Positions 43,615 to 52,977 are shown, counted from the first letter of the stretch. The stretch is 64,000 bases of DNA from Mucilaginibacter ginsenosidivorax (GCF_007971525.1 NZ_CP042437.1:4836001-4900000); one strand, 5' to 3'. Notes: generated by a model not told the origin, from the letters alone. Numbers and translations are program-made.

Positions 43615-44019
43615 ATGCAGATAGAGCAAGTACGCCCTGAATTAACCTGGCGGCTACGTCAAAAGGTTTTATATCCGCAACAAAAACTTTATGAAATGGA
43701 AATGGAGGAGGATAACGACGGCCTCCATTTTGCAGCTTTTAAAGACAATGCTATTGTTGCCGTAGTTTCCTTGTTTCAGCGTGGCGATGATTTTCAATTC
43801 AGAAAATTTGCAGTTGATGAAGGACAGCAAAATATGGGAATTGGCAGCACAATGCTTACCTACATATCCGATTTTGCTAAACGCAACGGCGGTCGGCGCA
43901 TTTGGTGCAACGCCCGCATATCGGCTATAAATTTTTACCTGAAAGCTGGCTTTACGCAAACAGGTCAGCTCTTTTCAAAAAATGGCTTCGATTACGAGAT
44001 ATTGGAGAATTTAATTTAA
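43615..44019 (+). CDS. GNAT-family N-acetyltransferase
   Basis: A 134-residue acetyl-CoA-dependent acyltransferase. The central acetyl-CoA site is RKFAVDEGQQNMGIGSTML (the Q/RxxGxG/A motif reads QQNMGIG), followed by GGRRIWCNARISAINFYLKAGF, a typical C-terminal signature, given in part. The substrate is unknown. It has its own promoter and converges on the beta-flower protein gene. Confidence 0.9.
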   Translation: MQIEQVRPELTWRLRQKVLYPQQKLYEMEMEEDNDGLHFAAFKDNAIVAVVSLFQRGDDFQFRKFAVDEGQQNMGIGSTMLTYISDFAKRNGGRRIWCNARISAINFYLKAGFTQTGQLFSKNGFDYEILENLI

Positions 44020-44041
44020 AAACGTTTCTTCACTATCTTAT

Positions 44042-44539
44042 TTATTGCCCCATAAAATCGGCCCAGCTCAGGTTCGACCATGAATATGTTTCAATCGGAG
44101 TAATGGTAACTATTATCGGGGTTATGGGTTTTATTACGGGCATGAAAATAGGGGCCACTCTATCTAAGGGAGGCAGCGTAATTGGCCCGTCCGAGGCCCC
44201 GCGCACCCAGGCAACTGCATTCCCTGCTTTATCACGGAAAAAGCCATTGTGAAACCGCCCTAAGTATGTATTGTTGCCACCAAATGCAAAAACGTCCTGT
44301 TTGTCTATAAAAGCTAATGCTTTACTGCCCTCGTAGTTAAATATAATGCTGTTTTGTATCCACCCTATCACAACTCCGGCCTTGTTGTAAACAGCAATTT
44401 CGTCACCTGAAAATTTAGTGGTAGCTAACCCCGCGTTTGCCATCCCGGTAGCATGAGTATACCATGTTGGTAAATGTTTAAAAGTTTTATTAAAATTAAG
44501 GCAGGCAGCGGTTACGGCAAGAATGATGAGGTAGCGCAT
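44042..44539 (-). CDS. Secreted '4-fold beta flower'-type protein
   Basis: A 165-residue exported protein with a hydrophobic N-terminus (MRYLIILAVTAACLNF). The mature sequence repeats the pattern IAVYNKAGVVIGWI, FAFGGNNTYLGRF and FFRDKAGNAVAWV. This short beta-hairpin repeat with YxxxGxxxGW/F spacing is known in Bacteroidota as the 4-fold beta flower domain. A Pro/Ile-rich tail (PIFMPVIKPITPIIV) follows. Function unknown. Confidence 0.72.
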   Translation of the reverse strand: MRYLIILAVTAACLNFNKTFKHLPTWYTHATGMANAGLATTKFSGDEIAVYNKAGVVIGWIQNSIIFNYEGSKALAFIDKQDVFAFGGNNTYLGRFHNGFFRDKAGNAVAWVRGASDGPITLPPLDRVAPIFMPVIKPITPIIVTITPIETYSWSNLSWADFMGQ

Positions 44540-44619
44540 AAGTTTAAGTTTTGTAATAATGACTATGGCGGCATCAAATAGTTTAATGGCTATTTAACTT
44601 TTAATCGCGGACGGAATTA

Positions 44620-46161
44620 TTACAATGGGATATTCCCGTGTTTTTTTCTTGGATTATTGACCACTTTATTCTCCAGCATTTTAAAGGCGTGAATGAGTTT
44701 AAGGCGGGTTTCGGCCGGTTCAATTACTTCGTCAATAAATCCGCGTTCGGCAGCGCGATAAGGGTTGGCAAAGGTGTCTGAGTATAATTGCTCTTTTTCT
44801 TTCCATTTAGCCTCCTTGTCTTCGGCTGTGCTTATTTCCCGTTTAAAAATAATTTCGGCAGCGCCTTTGGCACCCATCACAGCAATCTCGGCCGATGGCC
44901 AGGCGTAGTTCATATCGGCACCTATGTGTTTGGAGTTCATCACATCGTAAGCGCCGCCATAGGCTTTACGCGTAATTACAGTAACACGCGGAACGGTGGC
45001 CTCGCAAAAAGCATAAAGTAGTTTGGCACCATTGGTAATAATGGCATTCCATTCCTGGTCGGTACCCGGTAAAAAGCCGGGTACATCTTCAAACACCAGC
45101 AAAGGTATATTGAAGCTATCGCAAAAGCGCACAAACCGGGCAGCCTTGGTCGAACTGTTAATGTCCAGCACCCCGGCCAAAAATGCTGGCTGGTTGGCAA
45201 CAATACCTATACTGCGACCGGCAATGCGGGCAAAACCAACAACAATATTTTCGGCAAAATCTTTATGGATTTCCAGAAATGAGCCGGTATCAATTACATG
45301 ATCAATAATTTCGCGGATATCATAGGGGGTCGATGCTATTTCGGGTAAAAGGGTATCTAATTCGGGGCGAAGCTCGTTTCCAATATCATAAGGCAGGGCA
45401 GGGGCCCTGTCCTCGCAATTTTGGGGCATATAGCTTAGCAGTTTTTTGATGTTTTGGATAGCCTCAATTTCGTTGGTACAGGCAAAATGGGTAACGCCCG
45501 ATTTGGTGGCATGGGTTGTTGCGCCACCCAGTTCTTCGGATGTTACAATTTCATGGGTAACGGTTTTTACTACGTTAGGGCCGGTTACAAACATGTATGA
45601 TGTATGCTCAACCATTAATATAAAATCGGTAATGGCGGGAGAGTATACCGCGCCGCCGGCACAGGGGCCCATAATTGCCGAAATTTGAGGCACCACACCC
45701 GATGCCATGGTGTTTTTATAGAATATATCGGCATAACCGCCTAAGGATACAACCCCTTCCTGGATGCGGGCACCGCCAGAATCATTAAGGCCTACAACAG
45801 GAGCACCGTTTTTGATAGCCAGGTCCATGATCTTCACAATCTTTTCGGCATGCGTTTCGGATAATGAGCCGCCAAAAACGGTAAAATCCTGCGAGAAAAC
45901 ATAAACCAATCGCCCGTTAACAGTGCCATAACCGGTTACAACGCCATCGCCCGGGTATTTTTCTTTCTCCATCCCAAAATCTGTAGAACGGTGCGAAACC
46001 AGCATACCAATCTCCTGGAACGAACCGTCGTCCATTAAAAAATGGAGCCGCTCGCGTGCCGTTAATTTCCCTTTTTTATGCTGACTTTCAATACGTACCG
46101 CGCCGCCGCCTTCAAATGCTTTTTGGCGTTTTTGTCTTAATACTCCAAGCTTTTTATCCAC
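44620..46161 (-). CDS. Acyl-CoA carboxylase carboxyltransferase beta subunit
   Basis: A 513-residue biotin-dependent carboxyltransferase of the propionyl-/methylmalonyl-CoA type. The ATP-independent transcarboxylation core has GVVTGYGTVNGRLVYVFSQDFTVFGGSLSE (given in part), VGLNDSGGARIQEGV, and in the second half FEDVPGFLPG and RKAYGGAYDVM with oxyanion-forming glycines. It feeds propionate into the methylmalonyl pathway or supports fatty-acid elongation precursors. The start is GTG at 46161. The biotin carboxylase partner is not within the window. Confidence 0.94.
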   Translation of the reverse strand: MDKKLGVLRQKRQKAFEGGGAVRIESQHKKGKLTARERLHFLMDDGSFQEIGMLVSHRSTDFGMEKEKYPGDGVVTGYGTVNGRLVYVFSQDFTVFGGSLSETHAEKIVKIMDLAIKNGAPVVGLNDSGGARIQEGVVSLGGYADIFYKNTMASGVVPQISAIMGPCAGGAVYSPAITDFILMVEHTSYMFVTGPNVVKTVTHEIVTSEELGGATTHATKSGVTHFACTNEIEAIQNIKKLLSYMPQNCEDRAPALPYDIGNELRPELDTLLPEIASTPYDIREIIDHVIDTGSFLEIHKDFAENIVVGFARIAGRSIGIVANQPAFLAGVLDINSSTKAARFVRFCDSFNIPLLVFEDVPGFLPGTDQEWNAIITNGAKLLYAFCEATVPRVTVITRKAYGGAYDVMNSKHIGADMNYAWPSAEIAVMGAKGAAEIIFKREISTAEDKEAKWKEKEQLYSDTFANPYRAAERGFIDEVIEPAETRLKLIHAFKMLENKVVNNPRKKHGNIPL

Positions 46162-46256
46162 AATTCAGGTTGTTTGTAACATGCTAAAAATAGTAATTAA
46201 ATTGTAAGATGTACATAAAACTGCTGTGACATGCTTTCGCACGATGGATTTTTGAT

Positions 46257-46264
46257 TATATTTG
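46257..46264 (+). promoter_or_regulatory. -7 promoter element, near-leaderless gene
   Basis: TATATTTG ends 5 nt before ATG 46270, so transcription would start at or next to the start codon. Confidence 0.5.
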
Positions 46265-46269
46265 TGACA

Positions 46270-46602
46270 ATGAAGGTCAGGAAATTCAAAATACTGGTAG
46301 TTGCAATGTTTATGGGTGTCTTTATGTTAAAGATGGCCTTATCGCTTGCCCCTGTATTTTTATATCTTGACAGCAAGGCCGTAAGTGCCGTGATTTTGCA
46401 ACTGGAGCAGGAATCAAAAGCCGAAAAGGATACGCCCGATAAGGATGTGTTTAAAGAGAAAAAGGTTTTTGATGAGTACGATTTACACAGTATTGATTTC
46501 ATTACTTTTGTTGCCGAAACTAAAGTGCTCCACAACATGGAGCATGCCCTGTATATACAAACCTACCACCCGGTAGTGCCAACTCCCCCGCCCAACGTTT
46601 AA
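46270..46602 (+). CDS. Small membrane-anchored hypothetical protein
   Basis: A 110-residue protein with one N-terminal transmembrane segment or uncleaved signal (KILVVAMFMGVFMLKMALSLAPVF) and a charged Glu/Lys/Asp stretch. It ends in a Pro-rich tail (YHPVVPTPPPNV). I do not recognise the family. The promoter position supports ATG 46270 rather than an upstream start. It precedes the SulP gene by 77 bp and may be in the same transcription unit. Confidence 0.6.
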   Translation: MKVRKFKILVVAMFMGVFMLKMALSLAPVFLYLDSKAVSAVILQLEQESKAEKDTPDKDVFKEKKVFDEYDLHSIDFITFVAETKVLHNMEHALYIQTYHPVVPTPPPNV

Positions 46603-46679
46603 ATGACTTAACCGGATATTTCCTATCCGGGCTGTAACGCTTTACAATTCATTTAAATTTTTATTCAAACACATTTCTT

Positions 46680-48284
46680 ATGTCAATTAAGCAAGGTGGA
46701 TTTGCCGTGGGCAATCTTAACCTACAAAAATACTTTTTGCCCAAAAACTTAAAACGCGATCTTCCGGCCAGTCTTGTTGTATTCCTGGTAGCCTTACCCT
46801 TATGTCTTGGTATAGCATTAGCATCTGGCGCGCCGTTATTTGCCGGTGTGCTTACCGGTATCATTGGCGGCGTGGTGGTAGGGTCGCTAAGCGGTTCGCA
46901 GCTTAGCGTGGCCGGCCCGGCGGCGGGTTTAACCGTTATTGTATTAAACGCTATAACCAGCCTTGGCGCATACGAAACATTTTTATTGGCGCTTGTGCTG
47001 GCGGGCATTTTCCAGATTTTGCTGGGGATTTTAAAGGCTGGAACTATAGCCAACTATTTTCCGTCGGCAGTAATTGAAGGGATGCTGGCCGCTATCGGCA
47101 TTATCCTGATCATGAAACAGTTTCCGCATGCCGTAGGCTACGATGCTGATTTTGAAGGTGATGAGGGCTTTAACCAGGCCGATGAACACAATAGTTTTTC
47201 GGGCGTGCTGGGCGCATTAAGTAAAATTAATTATGGAGCAGTAATTATCAGCATAGTTTCATTGGCCTTGATGATATATTGGCCAAAATTCAAGAAAATG
47301 GCTATGGTGCCCGCGCCCTTGTTGGTTGTATTGGCGGGCATTGCCTTAAGCCTGGCATTTAAAAACACAGGTTTGGCGCTGCTTGATAAGCAATTTGTAC
47401 ACATACCTGTTGTAAACAGCAGCACGGAGTTTTTTGCCCTTTTTAAAACGGCCGATTTTAGCAGCATTGGCAATAAGCAGGTTTGGATAACCGCCTTTAC
47501 AATTGCCGTGGTTGCCAGCCTTGAAACTTTGCTTAGTTTGGAAGCCGTTGATAAAATTGATCCTATTAAACGTATCTCGCCAACTAACCGCGAGCTTGTG
47601 GCACAGGGTATAGGCAACATTACCAGCGGCCTTTTAGGTGGTTTGCCAATGACGGCTGTTATTGTCCGGTCGTCGGCCAACGTTAATTCGGGCGCGCGTA
47701 CCAAAACAAGCGCGGTTGTTCACGGGCTGCTTTTATTGATATCGTTGTTGTTTATCCCGGTATTAATCAATTTAATTCCGTTGTCCTGTCTGGCAGCCAT
47801 CCTGCTTATGACAGGTTATAAGCTGGCGCGTATTGCCCTGTTTAAACACATGTGGCACCAGGGGCTAAGCCAGTTTATCCCGTTTGTGGTAACCATTGCA
47901 GCGGTTGTTTTAACCGATTTGTTGATAGGTGTTGGTATTGGCATGCTTGTGGGGATCTTTTACATATTGCGCACCAATTTGCGTAACCCGTATTTTTACC
48001 AGATTACTAAAAACGGCGATAAAAAGGTGATCAGGATTAAACTGGCCGAGGAGGTATCCTTTTTAAATAAAGCTGCCATACAAATTACGCTCACCAGCCT
48101 GCCAAGCGGAACAGATGTGATCATCGACGGATCCAACTCACGTTACATAGATCCGGATGTACTGGAGATTATCCACAATTATAAGCACAATGCCTATACC
48201 AAGGGCATCGTAGTGCAGCTACTTGAAATGAAGGAAAAGTACGATGTACCGCCTTTAAAAGAATTAATGTATAATCCTAATTAA
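46680..48284 (+). CDS. SulP-family inorganic anion transporter
   Basis: A 534-residue SLC26/SulP transporter with 12-14 helices and a C-terminal STAS domain (about 440-534, with VIIDGSNSRYIDPDVLEIIHNY, given in part). The N-terminal PASLVVFLVALPLCLGIALASGAP is the conserved helix 1 motif (given in part). Immediate linkage with two carbonic anhydrases suggests bicarbonate rather than sulfate as the substrate (inference). Inner membrane. It heads the module that runs to 50.7 kb. Confidence 0.93.
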   Translation: MSIKQGGFAVGNLNLQKYFLPKNLKRDLPASLVVFLVALPLCLGIALASGAPLFAGVLTGIIGGVVVGSLSGSQLSVAGPAAGLTVIVLNAITSLGAYETFLLALVLAGIFQILLGILKAGTIANYFPSAVIEGMLAAIGIILIMKQFPHAVGYDADFEGDEGFNQADEHNSFSGVLGALSKINYGAVIISIVSLALMIYWPKFKKMAMVPAPLLVVLAGIALSLAFKNTGLALLDKQFVHIPVVNSSTEFFALFKTADFSSIGNKQVWITAFTIAVVASLETLLSLEAVDKIDPIKRISPTNRELVAQGIGNITSGLLGGLPMTAVIVRSSANVNSGARTKTSAVVHGLLLLISLLFIPVLINLIPLSCLAAILLMTGYKLARIALFKHMWHQGLSQFIPFVVTIAAVVLTDLLIGVGIGMLVGIFYILRTNLRNPYFYQITKNGDKKVIRIKLAEEVSFLNKAAIQITLTSLPSGTDVIIDGSNSRYIDPDVLEIIHNYKHNAYTKGIVVQLLEMKEKYDVPPLKELMYNPN

Positions 48285-48400
48285 AAAAGTTTTAAGTAAT
48301 AAGTTCTAAGTTTTGAGTATTCCGGTGCGATTGTTTAATTAACCGCACGCTCATAATGCTCTACATAGATAAATTTAACAATTCAAAAAAGAAAAACATC

Positions 48401-49123
48401 ATGGCACTTATAGAAAATAAAAAAAACGAAAAACCGGTAATTGATACCACTAATATAAAACTGGCCCAGGCCGATAGTTACAAAGCGCTTATTCGCGGTA
48501 ATGCAGACTGGGTTGATAAAAAGCTAAAGGAAGACAGTAACTTTTTTACTAACCTGGCCAAAGGCCAGTCGCCACAGGTATTGTGGATAGGCTGCTCAGA
48601 TAGTCGTGTACCCGCTAACGAGGTTACCGGTACCAAGGCAGGCGAAGTGTTTGTACACCGCAATATTGCCAACGTATGCGTACACTCGGATATGAATATG
48701 CTGAGCGTTCTGGATTATGCTGTTAACGTGCTTAAAGTAAAGCATGTGATAGTTGCCGGCCATTACGGTTGCGGCGGCGTTGCTGCGGCCATGAGCAACA
48801 AGCAGTTTGGCTTAATTGATAACTGGTTGCGCCACATTAAAGATGTGTACCGCCTGCACAGTCATGAGCTTGACCGCATTACAGACGAAACCCAAAAGCT
48901 AAACCGCTTAGTGGAATTGAATGTAAGTGAGCAGGTGTATAACCTGTGTAAGACATCCATTATTCAAAATGCCTGGATGGAGCGCCATGACCTGGAAGTA
49001 CACGGCTGGGTGATAGATTTAGGTACCGGTTTGGTGAAGGATATTAAAGTGAGCAGCAGCAGCCCGCATAATTTGGGGTATGTGTATGAACTGGATAGCG
49101 TTGAAGCAGTGGCTTCACATTAA
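48401..49123 (+). CDS. Beta-carbonic anhydrase, first copy
   Basis: A 240-residue zinc enzyme interconverting CO2 and bicarbonate. Zinc ligands Cys65, Asp67/Arg69 dyad (GCSDSRVPAN), His121 and Cys124 (AGHYGCGGV) are all present. A non-conserved N-terminal extension of about 20 residues lies before the first helix. ATG 48401 was chosen over the upstream ATG at 48356. The paralogue at 50086 shares long identical stretches such as NMLSVLDYAVNVLKVKHVIV. Confidence 0.94.
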   Translation: MALIENKKNEKPVIDTTNIKLAQADSYKALIRGNADWVDKKLKEDSNFFTNLAKGQSPQVLWIGCSDSRVPANEVTGTKAGEVFVHRNIANVCVHSDMNMLSVLDYAVNVLKVKHVIVAGHYGCGGVAAAMSNKQFGLIDNWLRHIKDVYRLHSHELDRITDETQKLNRLVELNVSEQVYNLCKTSIIQNAWMERHDLEVHGWVIDLGTGLVKDIKVSSSSPHNLGYVYELDSVEAVASH

Positions 49124-49188
49124 TTTTTTGTTTGATTGAAATAGCCTCCCTTTGTTTGATTGGCAACTGGGGTTTATTATGTTTGATT

Positions 49189-49221
49189 AACCCCGGCTCA
49201 TGAAAATGGCCGGGGTTTTTT
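49189..49221 (+). terminator. Terminator after the first carbonic anhydrase
   Basis: AACCCCGGC (49189-49197) pairs with GCCGGGGTT (49209-49217), running into six T residues. It could attenuate but not necessarily stop transcription into the next gene. Confidence 0.85.
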
Positions 49222-49308
49222 AGTGCAGATACTTGTTTTACCTGTAGTTTTCGTAATCCAATAAATTTTATACTATTTTTAACCGTTGCTTATAAACAAC
49301 GGCTACCT

Positions 49309-50055
49309 ATGCTAAGGCAATCAAAAGAAGAGCGCACACTTAAACAAAATTTACTGCTGGCGTCATCAACGGCTTTTGTATCGGGCGTTACCAACGTGGC
49401 TGGTATGGTTGCGTTTTTGGCCTTTACATCCAATATTACTGGTCATGTGGCCAACCTGGCCAGGCATATTGTGGAGCAAAACTTCAGGGAAATTATTGTA
49501 TTTGTAATTTGGCTGCTGCTGTTTTTTGCCGGTGCTTTTTTATCAAACTTCATTGTGCGTTCGCTGGAGTATAAAAGCAGGTACAAAGCGCATTCTACAC
49601 CAATAATTATCGAGATCCTGCTGCTATTATTCGTAGCTGTATACGGACATAATTTTTATAAAGAGACTGACCTGGAGCGCGAAATAGTAATCGGTGTTAT
49701 CATTTTTTGCATGGGTTTACAAAATAGCCTGGTCTCTACAATATCCGGAGGATTGATTAAATCAACTCATTTAACGGGCTTATTTACCGATTTAGGCGGC
49801 GATGTATCTGAATGGGTACACCCCAACGTTGAGAAAACAAAAGTTATCCGCAATAAGATTATCGTACGCTTAACTGTGCTTTCTTTTTATTTTATAGGGG
49901 CCATAGCCGGGGGATTTTTATTTAATCTTTACGATTTTGCAATTTTTTACTTCATTCCATTAATTTTGCTTACGATATTATATTATGATCTGTCGCCTGT
50001 AGCGCTGCACAAAATAACCCGTTTATTTTGGGCCGGTAAAAGGGGATCGATATAA
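49309..50055 (+). CDS. YoaK/DUF1275-family membrane protein
   Basis: A 248-residue membrane protein with six helices. FVSGVTNVAGMVAFLAFTSNITGHV is the conserved N-terminal YoaK motif (given in part), followed by MGLQNSLVSTISGGLIKSTHLTGLFTDLG, the mirrored C-terminal motif. The family is uncharacterised. Position between two carbonic anhydrase genes and downstream of SulP points to a role in CO2/bicarbonate handling or pH, but this rests on neighbourhood only. Confidence 0.88.
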   Translation: MLRQSKEERTLKQNLLLASSTAFVSGVTNVAGMVAFLAFTSNITGHVANLARHIVEQNFREIIVFVIWLLLFFAGAFLSNFIVRSLEYKSRYKAHSTPIIIEILLLLFVAVYGHNFYKETDLEREIVIGVIIFCMGLQNSLVSTISGGLIKSTHLTGLFTDLGGDVSEWVHPNVEKTKVIRNKIIVRLTVLSFYFIGAIAGGFLFNLYDFAIFYFIPLILLTILYYDLSPVALHKITRLFWAGKRGSI

Positions 50056-50085
50056 AAACTACCAAACAATAATCTACGAAAAACT

Positions 50086-50748
50086 ATGTGTGCCAAAAAA
50101 TTATTACACGATACAAGCCATATTACCTACGAAAGCCTTTTAGAGGGTAACGAGCAATTTATTGCCGATGCTTTAGCCGAAGACCCTGAATATTTTAAAA
50201 AACTTGCCAATGGCCAAACACCACCGGTACTTTGGATAGGCTGCGCCGACAGCCGTGTACCGGCCAACCAGATAACCAACACATCGCCTGGCGAAATATT
50301 TGTGCACCGTAACATTGCCAATATGGTGGTACACTCAGATATGAATATGTTATCGGTACTGGATTATGCGGTGAATGTATTGAAAGTAAAACACGTTATT
50401 GTAACCGGCCATTACGGTTGCGGGGGGGTTATTGCAGCTATGAGTAACCATGAATTTGGTTTGATAGATAACTGGCTTCGCCACATTAAAGATGTTTACC
50501 GCCTGCATGCAGCGGAACTTGACGCAATTGAAAATGAGCAGGAACGCACCAACAGGCTGGTAGAGTTAAATGTAATTGAGAACGTTTATAACCTTTGCAA
50601 AACATCTATAGTACAAAATGCCTGGAAAAACGGGCAGCCACTGGCCGTACACGGCTGGGTATATAGCATAAGCACCGGCAAAATTAAAGATATGAAGGTA
50701 AGTACCAGCGATAACGCCAACCTGGGTGATGTGTTTAAGTTTGAGTAA
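50086..50748 (+). CDS. Beta-carbonic anhydrase, second copy
   Basis: A 220-residue zinc enzyme with ligands Cys53, Asp55 (GCADSRVPAN), His109 and Cys112 (TGHYGCGGV). It is a clear paralogue of 48401-49123 with the same GLIDNWLRHIKDVYRL core but a shorter N-terminus and a different C-terminal end. The start is 30 bp after the DUF1275 stop, so both are probably co-transcribed. Tandem duplication with one gene between the copies is the simplest history. Confidence 0.94.
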   Translation: MCAKKLLHDTSHITYESLLEGNEQFIADALAEDPEYFKKLANGQTPPVLWIGCADSRVPANQITNTSPGEIFVHRNIANMVVHSDMNMLSVLDYAVNVLKVKHVIVTGHYGCGGVIAAMSNHEFGLIDNWLRHIKDVYRLHAAELDAIENEQERTNRLVELNVIENVYNLCKTSIVQNAWKNGQPLAVHGWVYSISTGKIKDMKVSTSDNANLGDVFKFE

Positions 50749-50774
50749 TATTATAGCCTCTATAAAATAACTTT

Positions 50775-50817
50775 AAACGAAAAGGGCTGTCACATTTTGC
50801 GACAGCCCTTTTCGTTT
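50775..50817. terminator. Terminator after the second carbonic anhydrase
   Basis: A 17-bp perfect stem (AAACGAAAAGGGCTGTC with its reverse complement at 50801-50817) around the 9-nt loop ACATTTTGC, with A-rich and T-rich shoulders, suitable for both strands. Confidence 0.88.
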
Positions 50818-50925
50818 GAAAATAAATGATATACTTTTTTTGTGCTATGTTAATCACATAATGACCGATAGTTCTAAGTCAAAAAGAATAAATTTGACTT
50901 TTGACTCAAGACTAAGGACTTAACA

Positions 50926-51624
50926 TTAGTCTACTTTACTCACTCTGCCCGATCCCATATATTTTGTTTCGCCGGTTGTGGCATTGCCCGAGTATAAAAC
51001 ACTGCCCGAACCGGCTATACGGGCCGACACGGTTTTATTGGCGATGATATTAACACTGCCCGAGCCGGCAATCCTGGCTTCTACAGTTTCGGTTTTTAGT
51101 TCCTTGCCGTTTACCTCGCCAGATCCGGCAATGTTTACATCAGCCATGCCGGTGCTTCCTTTAATATCGATAGAACCTGAACCGCTTAAACGCAAATCAA
51201 GGGTTGATGACTTAACCGCCGTTTTAACATTGCCCGATCCGCTCAGCGCAACCCTGGCATTTTCGCCGGTTACCATACCATCTACGGTCATATTGCCCGA
51301 CCCGCTGTTGGCCAAATATTTTAACGTTTTGGCCGTAATATAAATATTGGCGCGTTGAATATTGTTGTGCTTGTTCCAATGGTCTTTAAATTCAACCTTT
51401 AGCACTCCGTTTTCTACTTCGGTTTTAATATCATTCACCACATCGGCGTCTACATCAAGCTTAATACTTTCTGTGCCGTCAATTTTTATAAATACATTGA
51501 ACGGGCCGCCGCAGGCAATACCGGTATAGCCCGATACATTTCGTGTAACCACTTGCGCTGATGCATTAACAGCTATGAAAGCGGTAAGCAGCAATGCCAT
51601 CCCAGAGAAGATAAGTTTTTTCAT
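50926..51624 (-). CDS. Head GIN domain (DUF2807) secreted protein
   Basis: A 232-residue exported protein with signal sequence KLIFSGMALLLTAFIAVNASA. The mature part is a right-handed beta-helix of repeated GSG motifs (LANSGSGNMTVDG, ALSGSGNVKTAV, RLSGSGSIDIKG, RIAGSGSVN repeated three times), diagnostic of head GIN domains found in Bacteroidota. Function unknown, probably cell-surface adhesive. ATG 51624 preferred over 51630. Confidence 0.88.
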   Translation of the reverse strand: MKKLIFSGMALLLTAFIAVNASAQVVTRNVSGYTGIACGGPFNVFIKIDGTESIKLDVDADVVNDIKTEVENGVLKVEFKDHWNKHNNIQRANIYITAKTLKYLANSGSGNMTVDGMVTGENARVALSGSGNVKTAVKSSTLDLRLSGSGSIDIKGSTGMADVNIAGSGEVNGKELKTETVEARIAGSGSVNIIANKTVSARIAGSGSVLYSGNATTGETKYMGSGRVSKVD

Positions 51625-51769
51625 GATCATCTTTTTTGTTTATAAGACGCACCGGCCGGCTAAAACGTTGCATACAACTGGTTTTAATGCTTGATGGGAT
51701 CCCAAAATGTGGGTAAATGGTAATCCCATAAAGAGTTAGGGCCGGTTGAAACACGTTGTTGGGCTGTTT

Positions 51770-52150
51770 TTAAGCTACCAGGTCAGCTTCGGCGCCAAAG
51801 GCCTGGTCGATGATTATTTTCCAGGTACCATCGGCCTGCTGCTGCATTACTTCGATGCCTTTGGCGGCCACTTTTACTTCGTCGCCATCGGTAATGCTCC
51901 ACTCCGAGCGGCCAAGGGCGATACTTCCTGTTTGCAGGCAATACACGGTTTTAATTTCCATTTTTCCTTTGATGGATAAAATGGCTTTTATCGAATCTTC
52001 AAACTGTTGCCTGCCCGATACCGGCTTGTTGGGTTCGGGTACAATAATGCCGGTTACATCGTACATACTCATTACGGTGGCTACATCGCCTGTGTTAAAA
52101 GCAGCGGCCAGGGTTGCATGGGCATCTTCGGCCCTTTTTGGTAAGTTCAT
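51770..52150 (-). CDS. NTF2-like (SgcJ/YybH-type) protein
   Basis: A 126-residue cystatin-like/NTF2 fold protein. HATLAAAFNTGDVATVMSMYD and GIIVPEPNKPVSGRQQFEDSIK are the typical N-terminal helix and beta pattern; TWKIIIDQAFGAEA ends the sheet. Such proteins bind small hydrophobic molecules or act as SnoaL-like cyclases; here no catalytic residue can be named. It follows the ICL/PEP-mutase gene by 32 bp on the same strand, so they form an operon under the AraC-associated promoter. Confidence 0.8.
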   Translation of the reverse strand: MNLPKRAEDAHATLAAAFNTGDVATVMSMYDVTGIIVPEPNKPVSGRQQFEDSIKAILSIKGKMEIKTVYCLQTGSIALGRSEWSITDGDEVKVAAKGIEVMQQQADGTWKIIIDQAFGAEADLVA

Positions 52151-52182
52151 GGTTTATTAAATTTATAGGTGAATTAAAATGG

Positions 52183-52950
52183 TTAAATAATTGATAGAAA
52201 GTTTTTATCGCTGATGACTGCTGCTGCAATCCGGCTAACATTATCATAGGCTTTGTTAAAAAGAAACGGTCCCATGCTAACGCGTTTTACACCCAGCGAA
52301 GCCAGTGCTTCAAAATCGGGCAGTGCAGGCATGCACATGACGTTAACGGGCAAACCTGTAGCATTCACAACCGCCTTAATATCGTTACTATCGGTAATGC
52401 AGGGCACAAAAAAGCCGCTGGCACCCGCGTTTTCATAATTTTTTACGCGGATAAGTGTTTCGGACAATGCCGATGGCAGGCCCAGCAGGAAACCATCGGT
52501 ACGGATGTTTAAAAACAGCTTTAAGTTGTTCCTGCTGATGTGGTTTGCCACTGCCGACAGCGCTTTTTGAAATTCATCAACAGGCTGCAAATACCGGCTG
52601 GTGCCGGCAATAGTATCTTCCAGGTTTATGCCAACCACACCTGCATCGTGCAGTTTGTCAATATTGGTAATAATACCCTCGATAGTGCGGCTGTAACCAC
52701 CTTCCATATCTACCGAAAAGGGGATATGGACTATCTCAACAACCCGCTTGGCCAGTTGCAGCAGCACTTCAAATGGAAGGTTCTCGCCATCCTGGTAACC
52801 CATTGCATTTGATAGTGCCTGGCTGGAAACACCAATGGCCTGGTAACCACTAGCCTCAAAAATTTGTGCACTCTTTACATCCCAAATATTCCCTAAAATA
52901 AACGGGGTTGGGTTTTGGTGCAGTTGCGAAAATGTTTCGAAATTATTCAT
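52183..52950 (-). CDS. Isocitrate lyase/PEP mutase-family protein
   Basis: A 255-residue TIM-barrel enzyme of the PEP mutase/ICL superfamily. FSVDMEGGYSRTIEGI carries the metal-binding Asp/Glu; INLEDTIAGTSRYL and LFLNIRTDGFLLG complete the site. It lacks the canonical ICL KKCGH loop, so it is more like the carboxyvinyl-phosphonate or oxaloacetate-decarboxylase-type subgroup. ATG 52950 was chosen because the -7 element at 52985-52978 would start transcription near 52971, downstream of the longer frame's start at 52980. Confidence 0.85.
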   Translation of the reverse strand: MNNFETFSQLHQNPTPFILGNIWDVKSAQIFEASGYQAIGVSSQALSNAMGYQDGENLPFEVLLQLAKRVVEIVHIPFSVDMEGGYSRTIEGIITNIDKLHDAGVVGINLEDTIAGTSRYLQPVDEFQKALSAVANHISRNNLKLFLNIRTDGFLLGLPSALSETLIRVKNYENAGASGFFVPCITDSNDIKAVVNATGLPVNVMCMPALPDFEALASLGVKRVSMGPFLFNKAYDNVSRIAAAVISDKNFLSII

Positions 52951-52977
52951 GTTGTACCTTTGTTTTAATTGTTGAAA

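Noticed and set aside
46612..46630. CCGGATA / TATCCGG hairpin as a terminator before the SulP gene
   Set aside because: No T tract follows the stem.
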